Source: Hibiscus mutabilis
Lineage: Eukaryota; Streptophyta; Magnoliopsida; Malvales; Malvaceae
DNA: 64,000 bases
Direction of reading: 5' to 3'
Assembly: GCA_019671005.1 (NCBI GenBank)
Contig: CM033719.1
Location: 21,502,750-21,566,749, forward strand
Position numbers and translations under genes: made by a program. Shown here piece after piece: positions 1 through 11,710 of the stretch; the stretch's first letter is position 1, and each line of letters starts with the position of its first letter. The notes under the pieces are model-generated. The model searched no databases. It saw only the letters and a list, made by a program, of their open reading frames with translations, and was not told the DNA's origin.

Positions 1-380
1 CAATCGCAATATGCATCCGGGTCATGTTTACCTCTAAATGGGGGAACAAAGAACTTTGGTTTGGCCAAATACGGCTACTCACGAGCGGCTTGTCTAGGTA
101 CATCAATAGGTAGATGAAGAGGAGGAAGGTTTTGTAGAGGTCGGAGTACACGCCTAGGTTGATGTCCATCATCCCCACTTTCTGTTGAGGAATTTCTATC
201 GGTTAACACCCATCGATTAGCATTCATTCCTACTATAGTTTGGGTGAGAGTTTGTAACACTGCATCGTTGTGTTCAAATCTAGTATTCACTATGGCAACC
301 AATTTTGACAAGTCATTCACAATGCTTTCAAGAGTTGCCGGTGGCTTTGGCATATATTTATCTGTTCTTTTGTTTGACAT
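1..380 (-). pseudogene. Ty3/gypsy gag fragment, N-terminal part, broken by a stop
   Basis: Reading the minus strand from 380, a 101-codon frame starts MSNKRTDKYMPKP and contains LVAIVNTRFEHNDAVLQTL, which resembles the N-terminal coiled segment of plant gypsy Gag proteins. A TAG at about 72-74 ends it. The same frame then continues to the window edge with PFRGKHDPDAYCDW, the conserved opening of the retrotransposon Gag core. So this is one gag gene with an in-frame stop, running off the left edge. Gag would form the particle that packages element RNA; this copy cannot be translated whole. The lineage within gypsy is not clear. The gene is certain to be transposon-derived, but the exact start is less sure. 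Confidence 0.7.
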
Positions 381-540
381 CCTGAAACCCTCTTGATCGC
401 GAAAAAAGAATAAAACAAAAGGATAAAAATATGATCTGAGAAAACCTCAATATTCTAAGTTCAGCAAATCAATAAGAAAGCATGAACTTGATGTAGAAAA
501 CGAGATAGTTGATGGTAGTGGTGGTGTTGGATATATTTGT

Positions 541-727
541 CCTTGGCACCCTTCTAATCGCAATTGAATAGGCAAACACCTGTAAACGGCATGAATCACT
601 CTGATGAATGGATGATGGCAAAATAGATGTCGTTGTCCTCGGCACCCTCCTAACTGCAATTACTTAGGCAAGCAACCTCAAGAGGCTCTAACCTACCCTC
701 CTAGACGCAATTATCTAGGCAAGCAAG
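541..727. repeat. Three spaced copies of a ~36-bp motif
   Basis: A segment with the core GCAATT, flanked by CCT.CTA on the left and TAGGCAA on the right, occurs at about 541-582, 639-681 and 690-727. Spacing is about 98 and then 51 bp, and the copies differ at several bases. It lies between the two minus-strand gag fragments, in what looks like the untranslated leader of a gypsy element. The rest of 381-946 shows no convincing coding sequence. Confidence 0.5.
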
Positions 728-946
728 AGTGTGAAGATGATCTCCCACACAAGAACTGGAAGAAATTATGTTGAAGAAGACTTTGAAGGAAAATTAACAA
801 GGTGAACCCATTAACCTTGAAAACAAAATGGACCATGGCCAATAATATTTTATTTCAAATATTCATCTTGAGTTGTTCCTATAATATCTCGGTGGGATAT
901 ATTGATTCCTTATGATCCGCTTCAATCCCCTCTATGAATCAATATG

Positions 947-1150
947 TCATTTACGGTGAAATCGTCTATCTTCCACTAATCTATTCCACCAACTTGCAGC
1001 ATGGTTAGTGAATCCACTGATTGCTAATAAACATCTTACCGTATCAGAGTGTTTATAAAGCATGTCCTCAATCTTGTTCTCCCAATCACAATAAGTATAT
1101 GGATTGGATGTTCCATTAAATGAAGGAATGTTGGGCTGTGGTATATCCAA
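947..1150 (-). pseudogene. Ty3/gypsy gag core fragment
   Basis: A 67-codon minus-strand frame reads IPSFNGTSNPYTYCDWENKI and then HAASWWNRL. Both match the start of the plant retrotransposon Gag core (consensus style FxGKxDPxAYxxWExKIE ... A..WW..L). The DPDAY motif is changed to NPYTY. It is a second, separate copy of the segment seen at the window's left edge, so the two fragments come from different insertions or a duplication. There is no frame for the rest of Gag. At 1151-1373 I see only AT-rich sequence and no supported gene. Confidence 0.65.
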
Positions 1151-1373
1151 TGAAAACTTATTTCGGTAATTAGATCCTGAAATCTCAAGAGGCTTGTCCC
1201 AAAATTATGAAACATCTTGAAATCACAACACTCAAAGAAAACAAATTTAAAGTGGAAGAAAGAAAAAAATTAAGAAAAAAGAAAATCTCTCTATTATCAC
1301 TCCAAAAAGTAAATGTTAAAGAGACATGTGAACTGATCTTGCATGTCTTTAAAACCGTCATGCCAAGATTTAT

Positions 1374-3110
1374 TGTAACCCCCTTGACCCGGCTTAGCCA
1401 CCAAGAACGAATAAAGGATGTCACATTAGGTTTGTCGAAGAAAACCTAAACTAATAACCTAAATCGGTCCATTTCTTTCCTTTTATCTCGCGTAGATGCT
1501 TAATTAACCCTAAGGTATGATGTACAACAGTGGAAGATGAATCAAGCATTCGATTTGCAAGACTTAACACTGTAGGGACCAAAATGTAAATTCTATTAAT
1601 TAAAGGGATAAATTATAAATTTATGTTACCATCCCTTAATTAGATTTATTACATGCCTCTGTGTGAATTGGCATCAAAATTGGATCACAAGATCATCATT
1701 AATTGAGCATTGCAAAAATAGTGACCAATTTACAAAGAATCCAGAATACAACATAAAAATACCAAAATTAACTAACCCAGTACCGATACAGGCTTAAACA
1801 GTATCAATACGAGTCCATGTTGCTTTCCCATATTGGTACGTTTGGTCGAGTATCGATACCTTTTGCTACATTTCAAAATCGAGGATTCTAATAGCTAAAA
1901 CTCGTACCAATACGGTACCCCGTGTACCGATCCTAGTATAAACTTTCTCAAGGGTGTACCGATACGTCAGCTACTCGTACCGATACCCTTTTGTTATTTC
2001 CCCAAATTGAGTCATATCAGACCCCGCGTACTGATCCCAGAGTACTCGTATCGATACGACTAGGCCTGTAATGACCTTTTGGCCAAACATATGACACTTA
2101 GGCGTAATGACCTTTTGGCCAAACATATGACACTTAGGCTCAATCTAACATGTTTTAAACATCATACAAACTACATATAACATGTTTAAAATCATTTCCA
2201 CAATCATCCAAACATGCTAGGTAAACATTCAATCCATAGCAAATCAATCAAGAGAACCTATAGGCATGGTCTCTAACCAAGCATGCAATTCTCATCCCAA
2301 ACCAACAAATCAAACCATATAACCTCATACAAGTCCAAAATACCAAATATAACATGTCCAAAAATAGGGAGTAAGCAAAAAACCCTCCCAATTACAACTT
2401 GGTCACATTGCACTTTATTACTACAAATTCATTTATTAAAACCATACTTGAAGTAAATCGATTCTTGGATTCCTCCTTGCTCGCTTGCTACCCTGAAAAC
2501 TCACTTCTCTGCAATGATGAGAAAGGAGAGTGTAAGCATATAATGCCTAGTGAGGGACGCTCTAAAAACACTCATCAATGCATTTAAAACCATTTGAGTC
2601 AAACCATATTTTCAACTTCATGCTAAAACATCTAATGCCCTTTTTACCTTTGAAAAACATGCATATTAAACCATATGCAAAACATGTATCATGTATCTCA
2701 AGCATAATCCCATATGCAAAACCTCAATTTAAGCCTTCACATGCTTATTCATCCAATAGCAAAGCTTAAAGAGCATAACATGTATAAATCACATTATACA
2801 AAACATTATTCATCCATCATGATACATTAGTTCATATATTGGCATTAAAGTGACACAAAAACCAATTCTTTCCTCTATCAAAACACATCAGATACACGGA
2901 TTTCACAAGTGGTTTCTTAGACCACTTAACCATACATTTAACCGAAGCAAAAGGTACAATAAACCCCTCGACTATTACAATGTATAATACCCATCAGCAG
3001 GAGAAAATAGAACAATCACAACCCCTCGACTGCTGAGGTACCCATGGTGGAGAATACGGTACAATCACAACGCCTTGACACATATGAGACGACTTATTAT
3101 AGTGCACTTT
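1374..3110 (-). repeat. Truncated gypsy (Tekay-like) LTR, minus orientation
   Basis: The left end TGTAACCCCCTTGAC is the reverse complement of the 3' end of the T3 LTR (AAGGGGGTTACA at 37199). Homology to T3 then continues in inverse order: a polypyrimidine/TTTTATCT block near 1480, the GGGACCAAAATGTAAAT block near 1575, and the GTATCGATAC-rich zone at about 1770-2060. It ends at TATAGTGCACTTTAAG near 3110, corresponding to about 35480 in T3. The outer portion of this LTR is missing, so it is a fragment joined to unrelated sequence at about 3111. No tRNA-iMet primer site lies next to the left end, so the adjacent gag fragments may not belong to it. Short frames inside have no support. Confidence 0.6.
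2068..2139. repeat. Perfect 36-bp tandem duplication
   Basis: Two adjacent identical 36-bp units (2068-2103 and 2104-2139) begin GTAATGACCTTTTGG and end ACACTTAGGC. They lie at the edge of the GTATCGATAC-rich zone of the truncated LTR. Perfect identity inside an otherwise diverged LTR suggests a recent replication slip or an assembly artefact. Confidence 0.9.
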
Positions 3111-4596
3111 AAGAGGTTATTACTATAAGAAGCGGTAAAAAGACTAGTAAGCCAATCAAGGATTTGGATGTAACATCTCCAGAAAATGGTGAAGTGATTC
3201 CTAATGAACATATTACTGCTGAATAAATTGTTGATATCCAAAACAAATCAGTTCCAAGAATTGTCACTCCTATTCCAAATGTGCGACAATCCATAGTGTC
3301 GACGCAACTGGAAGTGACGACGCAATCAGAAGTGTCCTCACATCCACCTTTGCCACGAAAATTTCATGACTACGTGCAGGGTCAACAAGATGGCAATAAT
3401 TTGTCAATGGAATTTAAGCATGTAAAAGTTGAATCTTTGGAATTCTTTAACAAATTACCTCATGCATTTCAAGTATCTCATGAGAAACAAACAATGCTTT
3501 TGAAGTCATCAGAAGTATAAACATTTGGGAGAAGGCATGATATCTATGGTGATTCCCTCTAATATTAGTGTTGCACCAACATGATCTCTACTGATGGAGA
3601 TGTTTGAAAAACCGAAACAAAGTGGTGGTTGGATTGGTCATTCACTTGATTTACATAGAATTCTAGCAGAGGATTGCTATGACAATTGGCTGGAACAACA
3701 ATGGTCACCGCATCGAAAGCTACATCCAACTATGATGGAAGTCGATGGGAATAAGGTAATCAAATGGTTGGATTTCGAAAATATTACTCACATTGAATTC
3801 ATACCTTCCAATATAGCAACAGGGTGGAGAGTACACAAGGACTTCAAGGGAACACAAAAAAAGACACATCCGCCAAGGTAACACAAGTCGGAATAGCTGT
3901 AATCACATTGGCCCAACTCTTTTTGGGTGAAATTGTCACTCAATAGAGGGCAAGGATATACTATAAGAAGTATCATAAATAACTCTCAAGAGTAACCCAT
4001 GCCACAAAGCAAGAATAAATTATCACTTTTTGTGGGCACACTAGAATTTTGTTATCAGCATAGTGCATACAATTGTATGACCAATGGTGACCGAACACGA
4101 GGAGGCTGACTATGCCCAAGCTGAACCAAAACCAGATAAAGCAACTACAGTCAGAGCTAAGCTGAGAGAAAATAAAAGGAAGAGGATAAAGACGTTACTG
4201 AGGAAATTGTCACTGCATCCAAGGATGTAGATGCAAATGCTAAGGAGACAATATTGGAGTGAGATAAAGCTAGACTGGAAGAAGCTGCAGATGACACTAA
4301 AGGTTCCTACACCTGATGCAGCCAATAACGCTGAGGCTGAGCTAGAAACCAATGAGCAATCTGAGGACTATGCAAAGCCAAAAGAGAAAAAAAGAAAGCA
4401 CTCCAAATACAAGAAGTGTCGCAAGAAGGAAAAAAAGAGAAGAGACGGAAGAAGAAGCACCATGCAACCACATTGGAGGCTAAAGAACACTGAGTTAGTT
4501 TTTAATTTATTGTATGCATGCATCGCATGTAGTTGTAATTTTTACTTTCATATACATTATCATTGCATTTGCATTATAGTTTCATTTTTATTATGA
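3111..4596 (+). pseudogene. Broken 3' ORF of an Athila-like element
   Basis: Several short plus-strand frames follow one another here: 3281-3520, 3594-3881 (contains GGWIGHSLDLHRILAEDCYD and IKWLDFENITHIEFIPSN), and 4231-4596. The last is rich in K, E and R with alternating acidic and basic stretches, like a coiled-coil or basic tail. Stops and shifts separate them. They sit just upstream of a GGGGGCAATG...AAGTTTGGGGG signal, the place where Athila/Tat-type elements carry their last ORF. I do not recognise the protein family, so the transposon assignment rests on this context. No catalytic motif is visible. Confidence 0.45.
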
Positions 4597-4611
4597 TTGC
4601 ATTTCATTTGC

Positions 4612-4650
4612 GCATTGGGGGCAATGCACGCTTTAAGTTTGGGGGTATAC
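4612..4650 (+). other. First G-tract motif of an Athila-like 3' region
   Basis: CATTGGGGGCAATG followed by TTTAAGTTTGGGGGTA. Athila/Tat-type elements often carry such a G-tract copy after the last ORF and a second polypurine tract at the LTR edge. Here the second copy is at 9615-9634, beyond the solo LTR. A similar motif in minus orientation occurs at about 56681-56713. Confidence 0.6.
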
Positions 4651-5210
4651 ACCTAGGGTTTGAAATGCACCCACATTTCAAAAAATTGGAAAATGCATGG
4701 TTTATTATGTTCTTAAAATTTTTTCTCACATTCGATGCTTAAATTTTGAATCATGTGAATTACCAATGAAATAGTTGGATTTATTTAGCAGAATGTTGTA
4801 TCTAAATTCCTTTTGATGAATGAATTAGGTTGCATGAGTTATAGATGTCTCACATCATTTTCAGATCTTAAATGAATCTACTTCTTAAAGTTGTATATAT
4901 ATATATATGTTGTAAATAAAGGACACTTCAATGTGGGTGTATTATGGAAAGTAGCTCAAGGGGGAACACTCCAATGCACGCGTTAGAAAAAAGAATCTAG
5001 CCGAAGGTTGTCGCTGCATGAGTATGTGTCAACACAATAAAGTAATCCAATGCAATGATATCCCTCGCTGCTTATATAAAAAGAAGAAGAAAAAAGGAAA
5101 ATAAGAGAAAAATATTATATGATATATATAGTATGATGAAATAAAGGTTGTTAGGTAGGTGGAATTTAAGATTTGGGGCATGATGTTAGCTTTGATGAAA
5201 TTGCAAGTTC
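4651..5210 (+). other. Noncoding 3' region of the Athila-like element
   Basis: AT-rich sequence with a short (TA)n run near 4891-4910 and a purine-rich run near 5080-5120. No coding frame is supported. It ends at AGTTC (5206-5210), the left target duplication of the solo LTR, and resumes at 9464. Confidence 0.55.
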
Positions 5211-7295
5211 TGTAATACCCCAGAACCCGACTAGGAAAAATGTTGATTAAACCGAGTGCTAATAGAATTGTTTTGACTTACATCATGATGAATCTAGATT
5301 TATAATTAAATGATACAAGGACCGGATTAAAAGAAATCTAAAGGTCAGTGTCTAATGCTTAAGGGACTAAATTGAAAACTTTAGGGACTTGAGGATTGCA
5401 TGACAAAGGAGTTTTGGTTTGGGGTTTTTACACATGTCAAAAAAGATGTGTGTGCATATGTTTGGGAGATGCTAGTTTGGAGAATGAAAAGAAAATGACG
5501 TCTCCTTCTTCTCCAAACAAACTGATCACCTTGGCTAGCAAGAATTAAGAGTTTGCTAGGTCGGTTGAGGCTTGAATTTCAATGCTTTTGGATAGATCTC
5601 ATGGAAAATTTAAATAGATTAGAGGGAAAGGTAAGAATATCATGAATTTCCTCTTAAAAGATTGTTTTATGATTGAAAATTAGCTATATTGCTTCATTAA
5701 TTGTTGCTGCTAAGCTTGAAATATGAATGCTCTTAGGATACAAGTTACATGTCCTAAGTTGTTATGTTTTTATTCTACTTTTGATTTGTTAGAAGGATTT
5801 GAACTATGGACAGTTTTAATTTTTGATAGGATGATTTAGAAAATTGAACTTGTTAAGAAATGTTTGGAAAGTGTTGTGATAAATTGCAAAGTTGGTTAAG
5901 CAAGCATGTATGTGTATAAGAAATTGGGGACTGATTTTATACATAAACAGGGGTTGTTCTGTTATTTAATAAATTATGGAACAAAATAGAATTTTGGGAC
6001 GATTTTAAATGCTTATGAATATTGTGGATTGCCTTGGAAGATATATACATGTGTATATTTGTGTAATAGGGTTGCTTTATATATATATATATATATATAC
6101 ACACAAACATTAGTGGATTGTTTTGTTGTGTATATAACTATATACATGCTATTTGGACTGTTTCTGAACATATATATGTATATTAGGGACTGTTGTGCAT
6201 GTTTTAACAACATTAGTGGGTTGTTTTGATTAATTAAAATAGGGGAGATGTTTAAGGATATAGTTAAGGACTGCCCTGCACTTATGAAAATAGTTGGGAC
6301 TGTTTTATGTATACAAATTGTGTATATATGAACTAGGGATTGGTTTTGGATAATTGTGGACTATATTAAACATAAACAATTGTGTGATTATGAGTTTAGG
6401 GCTTTTTTGGACGATTGTGAGAATAATTGGATTGCTTTGAATGTATATAAACATGTTTGGGAAATGTTTTGGTGCACATAAGTATGCAAAATAGGTAAAT
6501 GAATAGTTTTGAATATGTATGTGATTAGGGATTGGTTTGGCATTTGAAATTGTGGTGAACTGTCTTGTGTTTATGTATATATGTGTGAAATATAGAATTG
6601 TTTGCAAATGAATTGATCATGGAAATAATTTTGATTTACGGTTGTACTCCTTATAAATTGTTAGACCAAGAAGGGGTTATTGGAATGAACTGTGAGTGTA
6701 GTTTAAAGTCTTGGGATAGGTTGAAACTATCCTGAGCATACTGTTTGCTTTATTTACATTGCTTGTCCATTAAGTTAAATTATGTATGTGCTTCTAGGCT
6801 TGGATTACAAGGTAAGTATCAAACTATAAGTACAATGTGATTGATTTAATATGAAAGAAATGCTATGATTGAAATCTATTTGAGATTGACTATGTTTCAT
6901 GTGGTAAGTAAGAAGCTTTGCTTGTATATTAATAAGTATGTGGAGCTATGCTCATCTTGACATGAATAAACATACTACTTAACTTGTGAGTGAAATTATG
7001 TTTAATGTGAATCCAATTTTTATGATATTACTTGCTTGATAAGTAAACCAATGCTAAAGTTAACCTTTGAATAATAATCATGTTCAGGAACTATATATAG
7101 GCACTTTAAATGAATAACAATAGGTTAAATAAAAAAGAAGCCAAGAAAGCTTATAAGTTAAATCGATGGATCATTGTAATGTCTCATGTGGCAAGTAATG
7201 CCTTTCTATTAAATATTGAGTATATAATTAGGTGAATAGACATGCTAGTTCGAATGCTTACATGTATAAGAATATGCTATATTCAGGCACTCTTG

Positions 7296-7327
<32 letters not shown>

Positions 7328-9458
7328 AATGCTAGGGTATGCTTGAGAATAATTATGTGTTTTTGTACAGAGCTATGCTTAATTATGATTCTAATTATGA
7401 TATGAATAAAACATGCTAATCGAACGAGATGAGAAAAAGGTATTGAGAAATTCACATGAGGTGAATACATGCCTAATATGAAAGGGGCAATAAGCATTGT
7501 TAATATGACACTCTGGTAAGGAGCTGAGCTCATTATGTCTCTAATAAGATAAGATAGATATGAAAGCCTTGGTTTCGAGTCAATATTAGGTATAGTTGGC
7601 ATGCCATAGAGTCCATAGATCTCGTGTTGGGGGTGGACTATGGTCTAGACTACGGTCCTTATTTGGCGACAGTAGGAGGGAAGTTATGTGGTCACTTGGT
7701 GACAGTATGAGGGATTAACGGGTACTGCGAGTACCACTTTACTTGGTGACAGTTGGTTGGGGATTCGTGTACCTAGGCTGTTACTTGATTCACAAGGCTA
7801 TATTATAATAAAATAATATAATTTCAAAATAAATTAAAGAATTTCCTTGAAGTTTTATATGATAAGTAATATGTGATTATGATAGGATATGATTAAGAAA
7901 CCTACGATTTTGGTATGATATGCTTGTTGTCTAATATCTTATGTGATAAGAAATAGAAAACTATAAGTTACTTTGATAAAGTAGAAAAATGAAAGGTTGC
8001 AAACTCAGATAATGAATTAAATTGATAACTCATATGAAAAGTGATACATCCTTTTGATGTGTTATATTAGGTAGCTCCATGATAAGTAACTCATGTACAT
8101 GATATGTCTTGTTATGTTTGATGTTTAAACGACTAAATTGATAAATTGTTCGAACATGAAACAATATACCAAGTTATGTTTGATGTTTTATTGACTAGCT
8201 TGATAACTGTACTTCAAGCAAAAAAAATGTTGTTCGAAGTCCTTGAGAAGGAAGGTTATGCTAATTTGTTTTTGGTGTGTTTAGTTATACATGTTCTTGA
8301 GATGTTACCTAAATATCTTGCATGATAAGTAAAACATGCCTTGGGATGTTATATTGATAACTTGTGAGATAAGTAACCTTCTTCAATGAGATGTTATGAT
8401 AAAGATAAATAAATGAGAAATCTTTAAGTTAAAATAATTATTATTATTATAGCTTGTAAAACAAGCTAGGTTTTCATGAGCAACTCGTGTGTGATCTTTT
8501 GGACAATAAATTTTCTATGTTCGAATACTTAAATCTATAGCAACCAAACTCTAGCTCAAGACATAATATATTACGTGACTTGAGTGGATTGTAGTGAAAT
8601 GATAAATTATTTGATTTATGCTTTGGTTTCTTTGAACTACCTCACTAAGTGTTTACTTACTCTTTTCTTCACTACATTTCAGGATGAAGTTTGTGGTGAT
8701 TACTTTTGGAGCCTGGATCTAGATCACATGTACAAGAGTGTATGTTTGTAAGCTTCTTTCAAATACTCCTAGATGGTGGCACATGGTTTTGTAAAAATGA
8801 ATAAGACATTTCGGTCATTATTTTGATGTTATGGTCTTGTAAATTATTAAGGTAGCTATGTCTTGTAATAAGGGCTCTAATAGGTTTTCATATTTCATGC
8901 TTATGATTATGTGGTAGTTTGATTATCATGGCATGTTTAATCGTATCAACAAATGATATAAGTGAGTAGTTATTTTTTATCTAAGCTTGATACTTTTAGT
9001 CATAGTGGTTCTAATAAGAAGGTTATTGGTGTTTAAACTTGCTTAGATAATTGATATTATACCGTAAGGATTTCTAATAATTTTTAGAATCTGTTTAATG
9101 AGGCCGACCCTTGAGACCTTGGACCTAATCAAATCTTATTCCTAACTTTATTTTAGATGAGATATTTATAAAGAACAAATGAAACTTTGAAAATAGGGCC
9201 AGTTTATACAAAAAGGGTATATATGTGTTCATGTTAATAATAGTTAAGGGATCTAGGATGTTTGCTAATGATTGAAAGGCCTTAATTGATTCTTGGAATC
9301 GAATTGAAGATTTAAATATGTAACTAAAGTTGAAGAAAATTTCTAGTCAAGATTTTAGCCTTGTCTTTTATAAGGCTTTTGTGTAATTAAGCCAAATCTT
9401 GTTTGTTAGTAACATTTTCTAATTTAGTTTACTCTTAGATCAGATTAGGGGTGTTAAA
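5211..9458 (+). mobile_element. Solo LTR (Tekay-like), TSD AGTTC
   Basis: It begins TGTAATACCCCAGAACCCG and ends AGGGGTGTTAAA. These are near-inverted ends of the TGTAA(T/C)ACCCC type seen in all Tekay LTRs of this window, with the last CA decayed to AA. AGTTC stands directly on both sides (5206-5210 and 9459-9463). No primer site, gag or pol lies inside, so a solo LTR left by LTR-LTR recombination is the simplest reading. It is unusually long at 4248 bp; other Tekay LTRs here are 2.5-3.4 kb. The block CTCACTAAG near 8642 matches T3's LTR in plus orientation. It holds (TA)n runs near 6078 and 7294 that create meaningless frames. An unrecognised non-autonomous element is the alternative. Confidence 0.7.
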
Positions 9459-9463
9459 AGTTC

Positions 9464-9634
9464 ATTCATTCATCTTTACAAATTGTTGATGCAATCTTCT
9501 GTCATTGGAATGTTATTTATTCATTGATGTCTTGGGTGATTCAAGTAGATAGAATGTTCATGAATCTTTTGATTATATTTAACCTTGCAGCTTTCTATTT
9601 TACTTAAGGACAAGTAAAAACTCAAGTTTGGGGG
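9464..9634 (+). promoter_or_regulatory. 3' internal end and polypurine tract of the Athila-like element
   Basis: The sequence ACTTAAGGACAAGTAAAAAC followed by TCAAGTTTGGGGG is a typical polypurine tract region for plus-strand DNA priming in Athila/Tat-type elements. It lies directly before the TGTGATAG LTR start. It continues 4651-5210 once the solo LTR is removed. Confidence 0.75.
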
Positions 9635-10127
9635 TGTGATAGTACTTTAAAATACATGTATTTCCACCTTACTTATTGATTAAATTGTCCATATTATGCT
9701 ATCTTTTGCATGCATTTTCATCTTTGTATTTGCATTTTCTTAACTCAGTAGTTCTTTCTTGAATTATCCTTGAATTTATCACATTTTCCTGCTAATGTCG
9801 CTACATGAGTTCTTCTAGAATTACAACCATGACTGGCGTCGCATTGAGATGTCATTGCATAAGTTTTGTTTAGATTGCGTCCAGGATTGTCGCTGTATTG
9901 ACAACTATCAGGATAAGATCGAAGGACAATGAGCTGACAATTAGTTATAACAACTTTTGTTAGAACATGATATCGGGGCATTGAAACAAGAATGTCACCG
10001 CATTAACATCTGTCAAGAATATAAGATCGAAGGAAGATAAGTTGGCAAATTGGTACAATTTTCTTATCTTTTGGGATATCCATCATCTTTAGGAGAATCA
10101 TCTTCTCCTTTATTTTGGGAGCTTTTC
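9635..10127 (+). repeat. 3' LTR of the Athila-like host element, left part
   Basis: It starts TGTGATAGTACTTT right after the polypurine tract. It carries repeated segments of the kind GTCGC..CATTGA (about 9795, 9840, 9890). It is interrupted at 10127/10128 by element T3, whose insertion duplicated TTTTC (10123-10127 and 46570-46574). The remainder follows T3 from 46570. No gene lies inside. Confidence 0.65.
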
Positions 10128-10696
10128 TGTATCACCCCAAAAATAGGGTTAGAAGGTGTAAGGGTTTGACCGGGTTTGGTTTGGACTGGTTAAACTGGAT
10201 TAAATATGTCTTGGGTGAAATTAAAATGTAAAAATGGGAATTTTTACTAATTGGCAAAGGGTTAGATTTTTTTAATAGGTGTTTAGTCATTATATTAAAC
10301 ATTTTTGGGTTTTAATTAAAGGCCAATTTAATCTAATTAAATGGATTTTTGATTTGGTGATTGAAATGTAAACTTTGCAAAACTATTTTAGTGACTATTT
10401 TGTAAATGGGCCAATACTAAGAATCCTTAGAGAGCTATTATTTTCTAATGTTTTTAATAAAAAAATTACCACCTTAATTGAGTAAGGAGCTGACAGTTAA
10501 TTGGTTTCTAAATCATTTCCCTATTCATTCTAATTTTCTCTCCTTATTTTCCTTCACTTTCCATTTCAATTTCCAAACAAGACTTTCAGAATTCCTTGCT
10601 GATTTTTAATGGAGAAGTTATCTTTTGATTCCTAATAAAACCTTACAAAGATTTCTCAATGATTTCATCCATTTCTTAAGTTTGATTTCAAGGAAT
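10128..10696 (+). repeat. T3 5' LTR, left part
   Basis: Aligned base for base with 43246-43780 of the 3' LTR, from CACCCCAAAAATA through TTTCAAGGAA, where the copia element inserted. The uninterrupted copy at about 43773 reads TTTCAAGGAAATACTTACG, which fixes the pre-insertion target. Confidence 0.9.
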
Positions 10697-11710
10697 TGTT
10701 GGAAAATATGATAAATTGGTAACTTTGAGCCATATTTTTTATAGGTAAAGGAGGAGATTCGAATAATGAATTTATTGGGTCATATTCTACTCCATGAGAC
10801 CTTTACAAAGGTATCTCACATGCTCAAAACAGTTGAGTGATGAATAAGAAATTGATGCACAAAGTAAGGTAGTTGTGAATTCTGTAAGGAAAATAAAAAC
10901 CCCTTATCCCACATTGTTGGGATAAAAAGCATGGAAAGTGTTTAAATACACCAACCCTCTTGCTAGTCATTGAATGGTTTGGATGGAAATTGTGCGTCAG
11001 GCGCAAGGGGGTGCGAGTCAAACCCATTCAGGTTGGGGCGCACCCACACGACATGGGTGACGCGAATGTCTGGACCGGTCGGGCCTTTTGTAGGCCTGTG
11101 GATATTTTACCCACTTCCAATTAATTTTTTTTTCATATAAATGGCATATCTTTTTGAATATTCCTAATTTAAGAGGATTTTTCCTGGCTTCTCTTAAATT
11201 TGAACATTAAAAAGATAATAGTTATAATTCACATAAATATTTCGTTTTAATATGGTATTAACAGATATTTTCTGATTTAAATCGGTAAAAGGGTTAATGA
11301 CCATTAATTCAGAATATCTTTGATTTCCATATTTTCCTCCTCCACTCCCCTATAAATACCGTGTCATTCTTCAGTTTTAAAACACAACTTGAAAACCTTT
11401 TCTTCTCTTCTAGTATTTTCTGTGATAGACAAAGTCAAGAGAATAGTCCGTGATCTCTACAGTCCGTGCTACTATTGAAGATGATCTTGTTGTTGTATCC
11501 TGGAAGACTGACGATCGACGAACTCAAGCACTTCAGAGTGGTCGAAATTTGTCTTAAGAAAACTGTGTAGCTGCAGGCTCAACACATTTCCTACAATTTT
11601 CTATTCGAATCGAGAGTTTGTTTCTCTTTATTCTAGTTTTTGATTATTTAATTTATTTAAAAAATATTTATTTTCTTTTTATCTTCTCATATTCTAACCT
11701 TTTGTACACA
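10697..11710 (+). repeat. Copia 5' LTR
   Basis: Collinear with 33375-34384. Matching blocks include GAATTTATTGGGTCATATTC, the TATA box, and CTAACCTTTTGTACA at the end. The two copies differ by many substitutions, so the insertion is old. Short frames inside (for example 10824-11027 on the minus strand) are accidental. Confidence 0.9.
11351..11358 (+). promoter_or_regulatory. TATA box in copia 5' LTR
   Basis: TATAAATA preceded by CTCCACTCCCC. The 3' LTR has the same box at 34025-34032. The position within the LTR fits the element's own promoter. Confidence 0.65.

Noticed and set aside
1207..1449. 80-codon lysine-rich plus frame
   Set aside because: Crosses the LTR boundary at 1374, so it cannot be one gene.
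6013..6229. Overlapping plus and minus frames of 66 codons around a (TA)n run
   Set aside because: They translate a simple repeat (YIYIYIY) within a solo LTR; no gene support.
7258..7602. 114-codon minus frame
   Set aside because: Low-complexity AT-rich LTR sequence with no homology pattern; antisense to the LTR.
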